A DNA stretch of 64,000 nucleotides from Pirellulimonas nuda (GCF_007750855.1 NZ_CP036291.1:6360905-6424904); one strand, 5' to 3'. Counted from the stretch's first letter, positions 15,946 to 24,606 are shown. Numbers and translations are program-made. Notes: a model not told the origin generated them from the letters alone.

Positions 15946-16311
15946 ATGAAACGCGCATACGACCACGACCAGCGGATCGCGAGCATGACGTTCGCCTTTG
16001 TGTACCCGCACCTGCTCGCCAAGGTCGAAAAGAAGGGCCGGACCAAGGAAGAGCTGCATCAAGTGATCAAGTGGCTCACCGGCTTCAACGAGAAGGCGCT
16101 GCAGAAGCACATCAAGGACGAACTAACCTTCGAGCAATTCTTCCACAAAGCCAAGCTGAACCCCAACGCCCACCTGATCACCGGCGTCATCTGCGGCTAC
16201 CGGGTCGAAGAGATCGCCAATCCGTTGACGCAAAAGGTGCGTTACCTGGACAAGCTGGTGGACGAGCTGGCGAAGGGGCGGAAGATGGAGAAGGTTTTGC
16301 GTGCGGGCTGA
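15946..16311 (+). CDS. DUF2200 domain-containing protein
   Basis: 121 residues, the usual length. The family pattern is complete: RIASMTFAFVYPHLLAKVEKKGRTKEEL at the start, VIKWLTGFNEKALQ, ELTFEQFFHKAKLNPNAHLITGVICGYRVEEI, and the terminal RYLDKLVDELAKGRKMEKVLR. DUF2200 proteins are small cytoplasmic proteins of unknown function. The ATG at 15946 is preceded by CTCGCGCAGC, a poor ribosome site, but the family alignment supports the start. Confidence 0.92.
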   Translation: MKRAYDHDQRIASMTFAFVYPHLLAKVEKKGRTKEELHQVIKWLTGFNEKALQKHIKDELTFEQFFHKAKLNPNAHLITGVICGYRVEEIANPLTQKVRYLDKLVDELAKGRKMEKVLRAG

Positions 16312-16434
16312 GCCGTGCAATGGGGCGTTCTGGCTTGCCCGCGCAAAGTAGGATGAGCACTTTTCCTTCCCCGGTCGCCGTCGCTGCTGAGCTGGGTTGT
16401 TCGCGTGCTTCAATCACATACCTTCGATCGCAAG

Positions 16435-17178
16435 ATGAACCCCCTCCCACTGAAGAAAAGTCGTTCGTTTCGATTCAGCGTCCTGCAGATGCTTTCACTC
16501 GTCACGCTGTGCTGCGTCGCGTTCGCATGGATGCGGTACCCTATCCAGCAAACAAGCCGGGAGCTTGAACTTGCCGCCGAAATAGAGCAGATCGGCGGTC
16601 ATGTCACGTGGGGCGGATTAACCGCGGGCCGAGGGATGACCGGCCGTTCGTACCTCGGCGCAATTGACCTGACTAGTGCCGTCGTAACCGAAAAGCTCTT
16701 GGCCGAAATTGGCTCACTTTCCGAGCTGACTCACCTGAACCTGAACGATACCAATATCACTGACCTGGGCCTTCAGCATCTTTCGACGCTTCCGCGTATA
16801 AAGCAACTTGAAGTGTCTGGCACGAACATTACCGACCTTGGTGTGCGCCAGCTCGCCACACTAACAACACTTGAGGTCGTCAAGCTGGAACGCTGCAACA
16901 TTACGGATGATTCGCTAGACGCTATTGGCACACTCCGTTCGATTTGGATGCTGCACGTTGACGAAACACAGGTAACCGATGCTGGAATGGGATCGCTTGA
17001 CGGACTCACAAAACTTCGGACGCTTGGAGTTCGAGGAACGCACCTGTCTGACGCCGGACTACAAGAACTCGACAAGCATGAGCAACTAGAAATGGTCTTC
17101 GTTGATGGCACGGCCGTGACAGACAAGGGAATTGACGAACTCAACAGCTTACTTCCAAACCGTCCAGTGTTGCGTTAG
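16435..17178 (+). CDS. Leucine-rich repeat membrane-anchored protein
   Basis: 247 residues. A basic N-terminus and a hydrophobic helix (about residues 14-34, VLQMLSLVTLCCVAFAWM) act as signal anchor. From about residue 75 there are at least six leucine-rich repeats of the bacterial type L..L..L.L..T.ITD.GL, for example LTHLNLNDTNITDLGLQHL and LRTLGVRGTHLSDAGLQEL. Such repeats mediate protein contacts; the partner is unknown. Codon use is clearly lower in GC than in neighbouring genes, which fits more recent acquisition or weak expression. Confidence 0.85.
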   Translation: MNPLPLKKSRSFRFSVLQMLSLVTLCCVAFAWMRYPIQQTSRELELAAEIEQIGGHVTWGGLTAGRGMTGRSYLGAIDLTSAVVTEKLLAEIGSLSELTHLNLNDTNITDLGLQHLSTLPRIKQLEVSGTNITDLGVRQLATLTTLEVVKLERCNITDDSLDAIGTLRSIWMLHVDETQVTDAGMGSLDGLTKLRTLGVRGTHLSDAGLQELDKHEQLEMVFVDGTAVTDKGIDELNSLLPNRPVLR

Positions 17179-17254
17179 AGACGACAGCGAACATAGCCGG
17201 ATGCCATATCCACGCGAGCCGGGCGCCATGCCTACGCTTGCGTGGACGTACAAA

Positions 17255-17294
17255 GGGGACATTCTACTTTTCGATCGCAAAGCAGAATGTCCCC
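17255..17294. repeat. Perfect 11-base inverted repeat, GGGGACATTCT family
   Basis: GGGGACATTCT (17255-17265) and AGAATGTCCCC (17284-17294) flank an 18-base loop containing TTTTCGATCGCAAA. The right arm runs into CCCCCTTTTTCC. It separates the leucine-rich repeat gene from the next gene and could act as a terminator, but the same GGGGAC-type core recurs elsewhere in the window, so it also looks like a dispersed element. Confidence 0.7.
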
Positions 17295-17323
17295 CTTTTT
17301 CCACCTGCTACCCGAGCGAGTCA

Positions 17324-17842
17324 ATGCGAAATCTTCTTGTTACGCTGATTGCCTCGTTCGCCGTCTCTGCACAAGCAGCCGGCCTGCCAGACCGAGTGGT
17401 CGTCCACCTGCTAGACCCTCGCGGCGCGATTGATGGCGAGCAAACGATTCCGACCGAATGGAATGGCGGCAAGGCCGACCTGATCGGAACTCGGCGGCTC
17501 AACGTCACCGAGGCGAAGAAACTACGCATTCTCTTGCGGAAAGAACTCGCCGACGACGAAGACGTGCCGTTCTGTGGCCACAGTCCCGCCTATGCCGTGT
17601 CGATCACCTCGCGAGGCAAGCCAACGTCTACGGTAACGCTCTGCGGAACTTGCGGCACGTGGGCCCGGAATGGCGATCTGCGCGTCTTGCATGGCAAGGC
17701 GTCGCTCGAATACCTAGACACCTTGCTCCCTCTCCCCGAAGTCTTTCGTCCTGTCGCTGGAAAGCCTGCAAAGATCTTGATGCCGTTCCATGACGGAGTG
17801 AAACTCCCGTTCCAGCAAATCGACAATCCTGACGCCGAGTAA
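17324..17842 (+). CDS. Secreted hypothetical protein
   Basis: 172 residues from the ATG at 17324, which starts a signal peptide (MRNLLVTLIASFAVSAQAAG). The frame is open further upstream, but that part overlaps the leucine-rich repeat gene and the GGGGAC palindrome, so it is not used. The mature part has four cysteines, including FCGHSPAY and TLCGTCGTWAR, which could form disulfides in the periplasm. Its family is not recognised. The gene has the somewhat lower GC of its upstream neighbour. Confidence 0.65.
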   Translation: MRNLLVTLIASFAVSAQAAGLPDRVVVHLLDPRGAIDGEQTIPTEWNGGKADLIGTRRLNVTEAKKLRILLRKELADDEDVPFCGHSPAYAVSITSRGKPTSTVTLCGTCGTWARNGDLRVLHGKASLEYLDTLLPLPEVFRPVAGKPAKILMPFHDGVKLPFQQIDNPDAE

Positions 17843-17914
17843 CCATCACGTGTACGCCGGGCGCCTATACGACCAAGCATGTCCACGCAAGCCTGAACAT
17901 GGCGCACCACACAT

Positions 17915-17983
17915 GGAGCCGGAAGCGTCAGCGCCCGGAGCTTGCGCGCCGACTAAACTCCGGGCGCTGACGCTTCCGGCTCC
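17915..17983. repeat. Perfect long palindrome, GGAGCCGGAAGCG family (full copy)
   Basis: The left arm (17915-17940, starting GGAGCCGGAAGCGTCAGC) and the right arm (17958-17983, ending CGCTTCCGGCTCC) are exact 26-base reverse complements with a 17-base loop. It lies between two genes that converge. Single-arm or diverged copies occur at 15609, 19234, 24556 and 42489. The pattern is that of a REP-like dispersed element. Confidence 0.85.
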
Positions 17984-18026
17984 AAGGGGGCGCAGTGAGA
18001 GGGGGGGCGATGCGTCGCTTTGACGA

Positions 18027-18587
18027 TCACGCCCGCGCCGTGCTCCGCAGCGAGAAGCAGCCCGCCAGGGCCGCGCTGCCGAACAGCAGCCCCGTGTACA
18101 TCGTGTCGGCCGCCATGCTGCGCGCCAGGAACGGCAGCCCCGCGGCGTAGCTGGCGCCCAGGCCGGCGGCGTCCTTGGGGTAGTCGCTCTGGAAGGCCCA
18201 CACCGCGGCGTTGGTGACCAGGAAGAACAGCACCGCGGGCGCCACGCACCCGGTGGCCAGGGCGGCGACGCGGGTCGGCGTCGTCTTCGCGGCCCGCACC
18301 AGGCGGCCGATCGCCGGGGGCAGCAGCAGCGCTGCGTACACGCTCAGCATCACCCACAGGTTGTCGTACCCCGGCAGCAGCGCGTTGCTGAGGGCCATGG
18401 CGACCATCGGCACGGCCATCGCTGCCGCGGGGGCGCCGAACCAGAAGCCAGCGAACACCGCGACCGCGGCGATCGGGTTGAAGTTCCAGTCGGGCTGCAC
18501 GAGCCGGCCCACCACGCCGATCGCAACCAGCAGGACGAAGACCAGGGCGTCGGAGACGAGCTTGTTGGAAAGGACGGTGCGGGGCAT
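18027..18587 (-). CDS. DUF6580-type membrane protein (ECF transporter S-component-like)
   Basis: 186 residues from the ATG at 18587; the longer frame upstream is not plausible. Five or six hydrophobic helices are visible, including DALVFVLLVAIGVVGRL, AVAVFAGFWFGAPAAAMAVPMVAMALSNA in two parts, and CVAPAVLFFLVTNAAVWAF. The N-F-NPIAAVAVFAG and FLVTNAAVW motifs are typical of DUF6580, which resembles substrate-binding S components of energy-coupling factor transporters. The DUF4430 gene just upstream on the same strand suggests a two-gene uptake unit. No EcfA or EcfT gene is visible here. Confidence 0.8.
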   Translation of the reverse strand: MPRTVLSNKLVSDALVFVLLVAIGVVGRLVQPDWNFNPIAAVAVFAGFWFGAPAAAMAVPMVAMALSNALLPGYDNLWVMLSVYAALLLPPAIGRLVRAAKTTPTRVAALATGCVAPAVLFFLVTNAAVWAFQSDYPKDAAGLGASYAAGLPFLARSMAADTMYTGLLFGSAALAGCFSLRSTARA

Positions 18588-18670
18588 AACGCTGCGGGTG
18601 TTTGGTACAAGGACAAAGGGGCGGGGCGCCGGCGCCAGAGGGTGGGGCCGCCTTCCGCCAACACAACGTT

Positions 18671-19117
18671 TTACTCGCTGAGTGCAAACCGCCACAAGAC
18701 GCGGTCTCCCGGCGCTAGCGGCGTGGCCCCGGCGCTCGCCTCGCCGAACCGCCCGTTGACCCAAAACTGCCAGTTCCGGCCCGCGGCGCCCTGGTTGTCC
18801 AGGCCGCCGATGGACCGCAAGAAGGCCGAGCTCCCCCCGTGAAGCACCTCGACCTGTGTGGCCTGCTTGAGCTGATCGAGCGCCGTCATGCCCGCTCGCC
18901 AAGGGATTTCGCGGACCACAGGGGGTCCGGCGCCGGCGTCGATTTCTAGGGCGACCGATTCTAGGGCGACCGGTCCATTCGCTACTGTGTCGCCCCCGCG
19001 TGGCGCGGCGGGGGCCTGTGAGCGGACGTTGGCCCAGCCGTACCAGGCGATCAGGCCTAGCAGCACCGCCGAGAACGCGCAGACAAGCCGCACCGAAGGA
19101 TCGCGTGGTTCGTTCAA
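18671..19117 (-). CDS. DUF4430 domain-containing protein (transcobalamin C-terminal-like)
   Basis: 148 residues if started at the TTG at 19117. A membrane anchor follows (RLVCAFSAVLLGLIAWYGWANV). The C-terminal domain shows DUF4430 features: MTALDQLKQATQ, FLRSIGGLDNQGAAGRNWQFWVNGRFGEASAG in pieces, and LAPGDRVLWRFA at the end. This domain is related to the C-terminal domain of transcobalamin and is found in bacterial lipoproteins near ECF-type importers. Upstream in-frame starts are rejected because that segment carries a dispersed repeat (19234-19258). It is 83 bases ahead of the DUF6580 gene on the same strand. Confidence 0.75.
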   Translation of the reverse strand: MNEPRDPSVRLVCAFSAVLLGLIAWYGWANVRSQAPAAPRGGDTVANGPVALESVALEIDAGAGPPVVREIPWRAGMTALDQLKQATQVEVLHGGSSAFLRSIGGLDNQGAAGRNWQFWVNGRFGEASAGATPLAPGDRVLWRFALSE

Positions 19118-19233
19118 GCTAGTGCCCTGATTCGATATCGTTTCATCCGCTGGATCCGGTAGCGCCCCGTCTCTGCATCGGAGCGCCCGCAGTGCGTCAC
19201 GCAGTGCGGGTTGCGCCGCGTGTACCCCCGGCA

Positions 19234-19258
19234 CTCCGGGCGCTAACGCTGCCGGCTC
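19234..19258. repeat. Single arm of the GGAGCCGGAAGCG palindrome family
   Basis: CTCCGGGCGCTAACGCTGCC and the following GGCTC match the right arm of the palindrome at 17958-17983 with two substitutions. It sits in the divergent gap between the DUF4430 and fatty-acid oxidation genes and helps to place their starts. Confidence 0.6.
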
Positions 19259-19353
19259 GATTGGGGGGAGGCCCGTGCTGGCCATGGGGCGCCCGGGGGC
19301 GTAAGGTTTGCAGTAGACTCTTTTCCCCGCCACCCGTCACCAGCCGCACGCCG

Positions 19354-21483
19354 ATGGCTTCTGCCCAACACACCCGCCTCGAGTTCGATGGCCCCGTCGC
19401 CCTGCTGACGCTCGACCACGCCCAGCGGAGCGCCAACCTGCTCTCCTCCGACGTGCTCGACGAGATCGAGGCGCACCTCGACACGCTCGCCGGCCGCGAC
19501 GGCGTCCAGGGGCTGGTCTTCCTTAGCGCCAAGCCGGGGGTGTTTATCGCCGGCGCCGACCTGGCCGAGTTTGCGGCGGGGCTCGACCGCCCCAAGGACC
19601 AGATCGTCGGCGTCTCCCGCCGCGGGCAGACGCTGTTTGCTCGGCTGGCCGAGGCGCCCTACGTGTCGGTCGCCGCGATCGACGGCGTGTGCGTCGGCGG
19701 CGGGGCCGAGCTGGCCGTGTGGTGCGACCGCCGGCTAATGACCGCCAGCAGCAAGTCGCAGTTCGGCTTCCCCGAGGTCAAGCTGGGGCTGTTCCCCGGC
19801 TGGGGGGGCACCGCCCGCACGCCGAGGATGGTCGGCCTGGGGGGCGCGGTCGAGCTGGTCACCGGCGGCGAGTCGATCGGCGCGGCCGAGGCGTACAAGC
19901 TCGGCCTCGTGAGCGCCGTCGTGACCGGCGACCTGCTGGCCGCCGCCAAGCGGCTGATCGAGGCCGAACAGGAGAGCGGCCAGTACCTGGCGGACCGCCA
20001 GCGGTGGGCCGGCCCCGTGGCGATGGACGAGGCGGAGCGCGGCTTCCTGGGGGTCACCGCCGGCGCCTACATCCAGCAACAAACCGGCGGCCACTACCCG
20101 GCGCCCCTGGCCGCGCTCGAGCTAATGCTCGAGGCCGCGCCGCTGCCGCTGGACGAGGCGCTCAAGCTGGAAGCCGAAAGCTTCGCGCCGCTGTTCGGCT
20201 CGAAAGAGAACCGCGCGCTGCTCAACGTCTTCTTCCTGCAAGACCGCGCCAAAAAAACTCCCCCAGCCCCCAGCCCCCAACCCCCGGCCCCCGCACGCGT
20301 CAGCGTGCTGGGCGCGGGCGTGATGGGGCAAGGCATCGCGGCGGCCCACGCGCGACGCGGCATCCCGGTGCTGCTGGCCGACAGCCGGCCCGAGGCGCTC
20401 GCCAATGGGATCGCCGGCGTGGTGGGCGAGGCGTCGTACGACAAGGCCTTGGGGGGCCCGAGCGCCGCGCGGGCGATCGAGATGGCCGCGCTGGTCGGCC
20501 CGGGGCTCTCCGACGAGGCGCTGGCCGAGTCGGACATCGTCATCGAAGCGATCTACGAAGACCTGCGGGCCAAACGCGAGCTGCTCGGCCGGCTGGCGCC
20601 GCTGGCCGCGGACGACGCGCTGCTGTGCTCGAACACCTCAACCATCCCCATCACCCAGCTCGCCCAGGGGCTGCCCCACCCCGAGCGGTTCTGCGGGCTG
20701 CACTTCTTCAACCCCGTGCGGAAGATGCCGCTGGTAGAGGTGATCCGCGGCGCCGAGACCAGCGACGCGACCGTGGCCCAAGCGGCCGCCCACGCGCGGC
20801 GGATCGGCAAGACGCCGGTGGTGGTGGCGGACGGGCCCGGCTTCTTGGTGAACCGGCTGCTGCTGCCCTACATGAACGAAGCGGCGTTGATGGCCGAAGA
20901 AGGGGTCCCGATCCGCAAGATCGAGGGCGCCGCCAAGCGGTTCGGCATGCCGATGGGCCCGCTGACGCTGTTCGACGTGGTGGGGCTCGACGTCGCTACC
21001 CACGCCGGGGGCGTGATGGCGGCCGCGTTCCCCGACCGCATGCAAGCGGCGTCCATCGTCCCCCGGCTGGTCGAGGCAGACCGCTTGGGTCAGAAGAACG
21101 GCCGCGGGTTCTTCGACTACCCGTCGTCGAAGCCCGGCAAGACGCCCCGCGGCGAGCCGAGCGCCGAAGTCGACGCGATGCTGGAAGTCGACTCCCCTGT
21201 CGATGTGGCAGAGCTGCCGTACGACTTGGCCGACCGGCTGCTGCTGCCGATGCTGCTAGAAGCGACGCGCGCGATCGAAGACGGCATCGTGGCCGACGTG
21301 CGCGACGTCGACCTGGCGCTAATCCTGGGGATCGGCTTCCCGCCGCACAAAGGGGGGCTGTTCTTCTGGGCCGACCAGGTGGGCGCCGACGCGATCCTGC
21401 AGCGGCTCGAAACGCTCACCCCGCTCGGGAGCCGCTTCGAGCCGACGGCGATGCTCCAAGAAACGAAGAGGTTCTACGAATAG
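19354..21483 (+). CDS. fadJ: Fused enoyl-CoA hydratase / 3-hydroxyacyl-CoA dehydrogenase
   Basis: 709 residues, the length of FadB/FadJ alpha subunits. Residues 1-190 form the crotonase domain with the oxyanion-hole loop and the catalytic Glu residues in GGGAELAVWCDRR and FPEVKLGLFPGWGG. A Pro-rich linker (KTPPAPSPQPPAPA, about 307-320) leads to the NAD-binding motif VLGAGVMGQGIA, then NTSTIPI, and the dehydrogenase signature HFFNPVRKMPLVEV and the C-terminal GPGFLVNRLL. It catalyses hydration and oxidation steps of fatty-acid beta-oxidation in the cytoplasm. No thiolase gene (fadA) is adjacent, so it probably works with one elsewhere. The choice between FadB and FadJ cannot be made from sequence alone. 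Confidence 0.93.
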   Translation: MASAQHTRLEFDGPVALLTLDHAQRSANLLSSDVLDEIEAHLDTLAGRDGVQGLVFLSAKPGVFIAGADLAEFAAGLDRPKDQIVGVSRRGQTLFARLAEAPYVSVAAIDGVCVGGGAELAVWCDRRLMTASSKSQFGFPEVKLGLFPGWGGTARTPRMVGLGGAVELVTGGESIGAAEAYKLGLVSAVVTGDLLAAAKRLIEAEQESGQYLADRQRWAGPVAMDEAERGFLGVTAGAYIQQQTGGHYPAPLAALELMLEAAPLPLDEALKLEAESFAPLFGSKENRALLNVFFLQDRAKKTPPAPSPQPPAPARVSVLGAGVMGQGIAAAHARRGIPVLLADSRPEALANGIAGVVGEASYDKALGGPSAARAIEMAALVGPGLSDEALAESDIVIEAIYEDLRAKRELLGRLAPLAADDALLCSNTSTIPITQLAQGLPHPERFCGLHFFNPVRKMPLVEVIRGAETSDATVAQAAAHARRIGKTPVVVADGPGFLVNRLLLPYMNEAALMAEEGVPIRKIEGAAKRFGMPMGPLTLFDVVGLDVATHAGGVMAAAFPDRMQAASIVPRLVEADRLGQKNGRGFFDYPSSKPGKTPRGEPSAEVDAMLEVDSPVDVAELPYDLADRLLLPMLLEATRAIEDGIVADVRDVDLALILGIGFPPHKGGLFFWADQVGADAILQRLETLTPLGSRFEPTAMLQETKRFYE

Positions 21484-21497
21484 CACCGGAAGAAGTT

Positions 21498-21606
21498 AGC
21501 CACGAAAAGGCACAAAAAGCACAGAAGAAGAGGGGATGCCCCGGTTGAAATGGCGCCTTCGCCACGCACGCCCGATTTCTTGTGCTTTGTGCGCCTTTCC
21601 GTGGCT
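21498..21606. repeat. Imperfect inverted repeat, AGCCACGAAAAGGCACAAA family
   Basis: Left arm AGCCACGAAAAGGCACAAAA (21498 on) and right arm TTTGTGCGCCTTTCCGTGGC (about 21587-21605) are imperfect complements around a loop with CGCCTTCGCC. The element fills the gap before the LemA gene. Elements of this sort recur between genes in planctomycetes. Confidence 0.65.
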
Positions 21607-21649
21607 GTCTTCGTCCGTAGAAACCACGGCCTAGAACGCGACCCCGCCC

Positions 21650-22216
21650 ATGCCAGAGCTGTTGATCTTCCTCGTGCCGGTCGTGCTGGCGCTCGTGTTC
21701 TTGATCGCCAACTACAACCGGCTGGTCTCGGTGCGGCAGCACCTACGGGATAGCTGGGGGACGATCGACGTTGAGATGCAGCGTCGCTACGACCTCATCC
21801 CCAACCTGGTAGAGACCGTCAAGGCGTACGCGAAGCACGAGCGCGAGCTGCTGGCGGACGTCGCCCGGCTGCGCGCCCAGGCGATGGCCAACAGCGGCTC
21901 GGCCGCGTCGCAGGCGGTGGACGAGCAGGCGCTGGAGATCGGCGTCGGCCGGCTGCTGGCGGTCGGCGAGGCCTACCCCGACCTGAAGGCGGACGCCCAC
22001 TTCTTGGCCCTGCAGCGCGAGCTGACGAACACCGAAGACCGCATCGCCGCGGCGCGGCGGTTCTACAACGGCAACGTCCGCGAGCTAAACGAGCTGTGCC
22101 AGGCGTTCCCCACCAACGTGGTGGCCGGCATGTTCGGCTTTGAGCAGGCTAGCTACTTCGAGACGGCAAGCGAGCGGGAGCGGATGGCGCCCAGCGTAGA
22201 ACAAATCTCGTCGTAG
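21650..22216 (+). CDS. LemA family protein
   Basis: 188 residues. A single N-terminal helix (LLIFLVPVVLALVFLIANYNRLV, about 3-25) anchors the protein. The LemA signature follows: YNRLVSVRQHLRDSWGTIDVEMQRRYDLIPNLVETVKAYAKHERE in segments, then VARLRAQ and YNGNVRELNELCQAFPTNVVAGMFGF with the conserved FP..N. LemA proteins form helical bundles beneath the membrane; their role in signalling or stress is poorly defined. In many bacteria the gene is next to a TPM-domain or peptidase gene, but here the next gene is an alpha/beta hydrolase on the opposite strand. Confidence 0.95.
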   Translation: MPELLIFLVPVVLALVFLIANYNRLVSVRQHLRDSWGTIDVEMQRRYDLIPNLVETVKAYAKHERELLADVARLRAQAMANSGSAASQAVDEQALEIGVGRLLAVGEAYPDLKADAHFLALQRELTNTEDRIAAARRFYNGNVRELNELCQAFPTNVVAGMFGFEQASYFETASERERMAPSVEQISS

Positions 22217-22235
22217 ATGAGGGAGCGACGACGAT

Positions 22236-22301
22236 CTCTCGCAGAGACGCAGAGGAACAACGGAGACACCAATTCTCTGCGCCTCCGCGCCTCTGCGAGA
22301 G
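22236..22301. repeat. Inverted repeat, CTCTCGCAGAGACGCAGAGG family
   Basis: CTCTCGCAGAGACGCAGAGG (22236-22255) is followed by CCTCTGCGAGAG (22290-22301) as the right arm, with CTCTGCGCC as an additional partial repeat in between. It lies between two convergent genes, where a shared terminator would be expected; GTTTTCC follows the right arm. Confidence 0.6.
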
Positions 22302-22325
22302 TTTTCCTTCGTTCAGCCGACAGGC

Positions 22326-24038
22326 TCAGTCGCTCTCCGGCGGTGTCGCCTGGTCTTTGTCGCCGCGCTCTTGCAGCAGCAGCTTGAGTCGGGTGACGTC
22401 TTCCTCGTCCCACCCCGTGGGTTCGGTCACGGCGAGCCAGCAATCGATGTAGCTGGCCGCGGCGAAGTTGTGCCCGTAGCCGTGCGGCACGCCGGTGGCG
22501 CGGAGCATGTCGAACGCGGTCTGCAAGAACGTGACCACCGGGTACCACCGCAGGCTGGGCGACACGTCGGGCCCCCGTTCGCCGGTGAGCCAGGTGGGGT
22601 CTTGGTACAGCAGCTCGGGGGCGAACCAGGTCATCGGGTCGCTGGCGTGCTGCAGGTAGACGAACCGCATGGGGCTCCAGCGATTGCCGAACTTGTCCAG
22701 CGCGTTCTCGCGCGCCGTGAACCGCACCACCGCGCCGTCGCGGAACCGCGGCAGCCACACCGGCGAGTCGGCGTTGCGCTCTTTGGTGATCTGCGCCCAC
22801 GAGGCGCTGGCGAACGGCGGGCCGCTCCACAGCCCCCCCTGGATCGGGTCTTCCAGCAGCGTGAACAGGTCGGCGCAACTCTCGCTTCCCAGCGCCCCCA
22901 GGCTCAGCCCGTGCAGGTAGAGCCGGGGCCGGCCCTCTTTGGGGAGCGTGCGCCAGTGGCCGTACACCTCTTCGAAGAGCGCGTGGGCCGCGTCGATGGA
23001 ACGGTTCGGGTCGACCAGCAGCGTGATCCAGCTCGGCAGGTACGAGTACTGCATGCTGACGATCGCGGTGTCGCCCCCGTGCAGGTACTCCAGCGTGTCG
23101 ACCGCGCCGGGGTCGAGCCAGCCGGTCCCCGTGGGCGTGGCGACCACCAGCACCTGGCGGTCGAAACCGCCGACGCGGATGAGTTCTTGCAGCGCCAGCC
23201 GGGCGCGCTCGTCGGTGGTGTCGGTGGACCGCAGCCCCGCGTACACCCGCAGCGGCCGCTTCACGCCCGCGTCCCCGCCGGGGGCGCCGAACGCCTCGAT
23301 CTGCTGCCGGGTGGGCCCGGTGACGATGAAGTTCTTCCCCTGCCACCCGATGGAGTCCCAGGGAATTAGCGACTCGCTGCTGCCCGAGGCGTCGGGATCG
23401 GTCGGCTGCTCGATCCCCTCGTCCACGACCTTGTCGATCTGCAAGAAGACCGCGTCGGCCGCCGCTACCGCCAGCCGGGCGAACACCTTGTTGACCATCA
23501 AGAACAAGATCAGCCCCACCGCCGCGGTGGTCAGCAGGTAGGAGACCCGCCGCGGCACCACACGGATGGCCTGCCGGTGCAGCAGCAGCCAGCCGGCCCG
23601 CAGCGCGCGGGCGATCAGCACCAGCACCGCCGCGGTCGCTAGCGCGATGAGGGCCACGCGCCACGGGTAGGCGGTCTCCAGCGGCGCCATTTCCATCAGC
23701 CCGCGGACAGAGTTCTGCCAGACGGTCGACTGCCACAAGAACCAGCCGATGATGACCGTCACGCAGGCCGCCGTGATGCGTTTGCTGATCCGTTGCACCC
23801 GGTCGGCTGGGTGGGGAAGCCCCAGGTAGTCCCACAACCACACGCCCAGCACCCCCAGGGCGTACCCGATCGCAAACGAGAACCCCGACAGCACCCCCTG
23901 CACCGCAAAGTGCCGCGGCAGCAGCGACGGCGTGAGCGACGCCGCGAAGAACAGCGTGGCGATCGAGAGCCCGATAAACGAGAGGCTGGCCAACTGCCGG
24001 CCGGCAATCCGCCGGAGGGAACGCAAGAACCGCTGCAT
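22326..24038 (-). CDS. Membrane alpha/beta-hydrolase family protein (Abhydrolase_9 type)
   Basis: 570 residues. The N-terminal 190 residues hold five to six hydrophobic helices, starting with SLSFIGLSIATLFFAASLTPSLLPR, whose TPSLLPR motif is diagnostic. The soluble C-terminal half contains the nucleophile elbow LHGLSLGALGS with Ser in GLSLG, VVATPTGTGW, and a C-terminal HGYGHNFAA with the likely catalytic His; an Asp in SDPMTW region may complete a triad. Members are membrane esterases or lipases of unknown substrate. It is monocistronic; the next gene on the same strand starts 78 bases upstream of it. Confidence 0.9.
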   Translation of the reverse strand: MQRFLRSLRRIAGRQLASLSFIGLSIATLFFAASLTPSLLPRHFAVQGVLSGFSFAIGYALGVLGVWLWDYLGLPHPADRVQRISKRITAACVTVIIGWFLWQSTVWQNSVRGLMEMAPLETAYPWRVALIALATAAVLVLIARALRAGWLLLHRQAIRVVPRRVSYLLTTAAVGLILFLMVNKVFARLAVAAADAVFLQIDKVVDEGIEQPTDPDASGSSESLIPWDSIGWQGKNFIVTGPTRQQIEAFGAPGGDAGVKRPLRVYAGLRSTDTTDERARLALQELIRVGGFDRQVLVVATPTGTGWLDPGAVDTLEYLHGGDTAIVSMQYSYLPSWITLLVDPNRSIDAAHALFEEVYGHWRTLPKEGRPRLYLHGLSLGALGSESCADLFTLLEDPIQGGLWSGPPFASASWAQITKERNADSPVWLPRFRDGAVVRFTARENALDKFGNRWSPMRFVYLQHASDPMTWFAPELLYQDPTWLTGERGPDVSPSLRWYPVVTFLQTAFDMLRATGVPHGYGHNFAAASYIDCWLAVTEPTGWDEEDVTRLKLLLQERGDKDQATPPESD

Positions 24039-24115
24039 GCGACCTGAGTGGGAATGGGTCCGGAGAAAGGGGGCATTCTACTCGCAGCCAAGGCGCCTGC
24101 GGGACCAAGTGGCGG

Positions 24116-24541
24116 TTATTTCTTCGTGTCGCGCCGCCACCGGAAACGCACCAGTTTCACGGTCAGCCAAACAAAGACTCCGACCGCCACGATGGCGCAG
24201 ATTGCGGCGAAGACCTGCCACGCGGCGCCCCCTTCTCTAGGCCCGCCGAAGAAAGGGCCGGGGGTGCTCACCGAGCAAAATGCGAAGACCGCAACGAAAA
24301 GCGCCAGCGTCAGTAGAACAATCGTGATGGCGGCCGACAGCAGCACCATCAACGCCTTGCGCCTCGGTGACGTTTCGATCCCCTGCTTGGCCCTGGCATT
24401 GAACACCAGCCACGATCGGATCGACACGGGGACCGCGACGATGGCCGCGGTCACCCCGAGCCCCGGGTCGATGCCCCAAGCCCCGGCCACGAGCGCCACG
24501 ATCGTCGTAAGCAGCAGCAAATCAAATACGCCGAATCGCAT
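24116..24541 (-). CDS. Hypothetical membrane protein with four helices
   Basis: 141 residues. Four hydrophobic segments: FGVFDLLLLTTIVALVAGA, GLGVTAAIVAVPVSIR, ALMVLLSAAITIVLLTLALFVA and VFAAICAIVAVGVFVWLTV. The charged tail RFRWRRDTKK is probably cytoplasmic. The N-terminus MRFGVFDLLLLTTIVAL is shared by many small planctomycete membrane proteins with a 'RFSLRDLL' type start, including the one at 34347. Function is unknown. It precedes the alpha/beta-hydrolase gene on the same strand. Confidence 0.7.
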   Translation of the reverse strand: MRFGVFDLLLLTTIVALVAGAWGIDPGLGVTAAIVAVPVSIRSWLVFNARAKQGIETSPRRKALMVLLSAAITIVLLTLALFVAVFAFCSVSTPGPFFGGPREGGAAWQVFAAICAIVAVGVFVWLTVKLVRFRWRRDTKK

Positions 24542-24555
24542 GGGCGCGTGCCTCT

Positions 24556-24581
24556 GGAGCCGTAAGCGTTAACGTCCGGAG
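24556..24581. repeat. Diverged arm of the GGAGCCGGAAGCG palindrome family
   Basis: GGAGCCGTAAGCGTTAACGT and the following CCGGAG match the left arm of the palindrome at 17915-17940 with a few substitutions. It sits in the short gap between the DUF1080 gene and the small membrane protein. Confidence 0.5.
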
Positions 24582-24606
24582 GCCCGTAGCCCGACTTTCT
24601 GCTCCG

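Noticed and set aside
19119-19285. N-terminal extension of the DUF4430 protein up to an ATG at 19285
   Set aside because: The added residues are encoded by the dispersed palindrome arm at 19234-19258, and the membrane anchor begins only after 19117.
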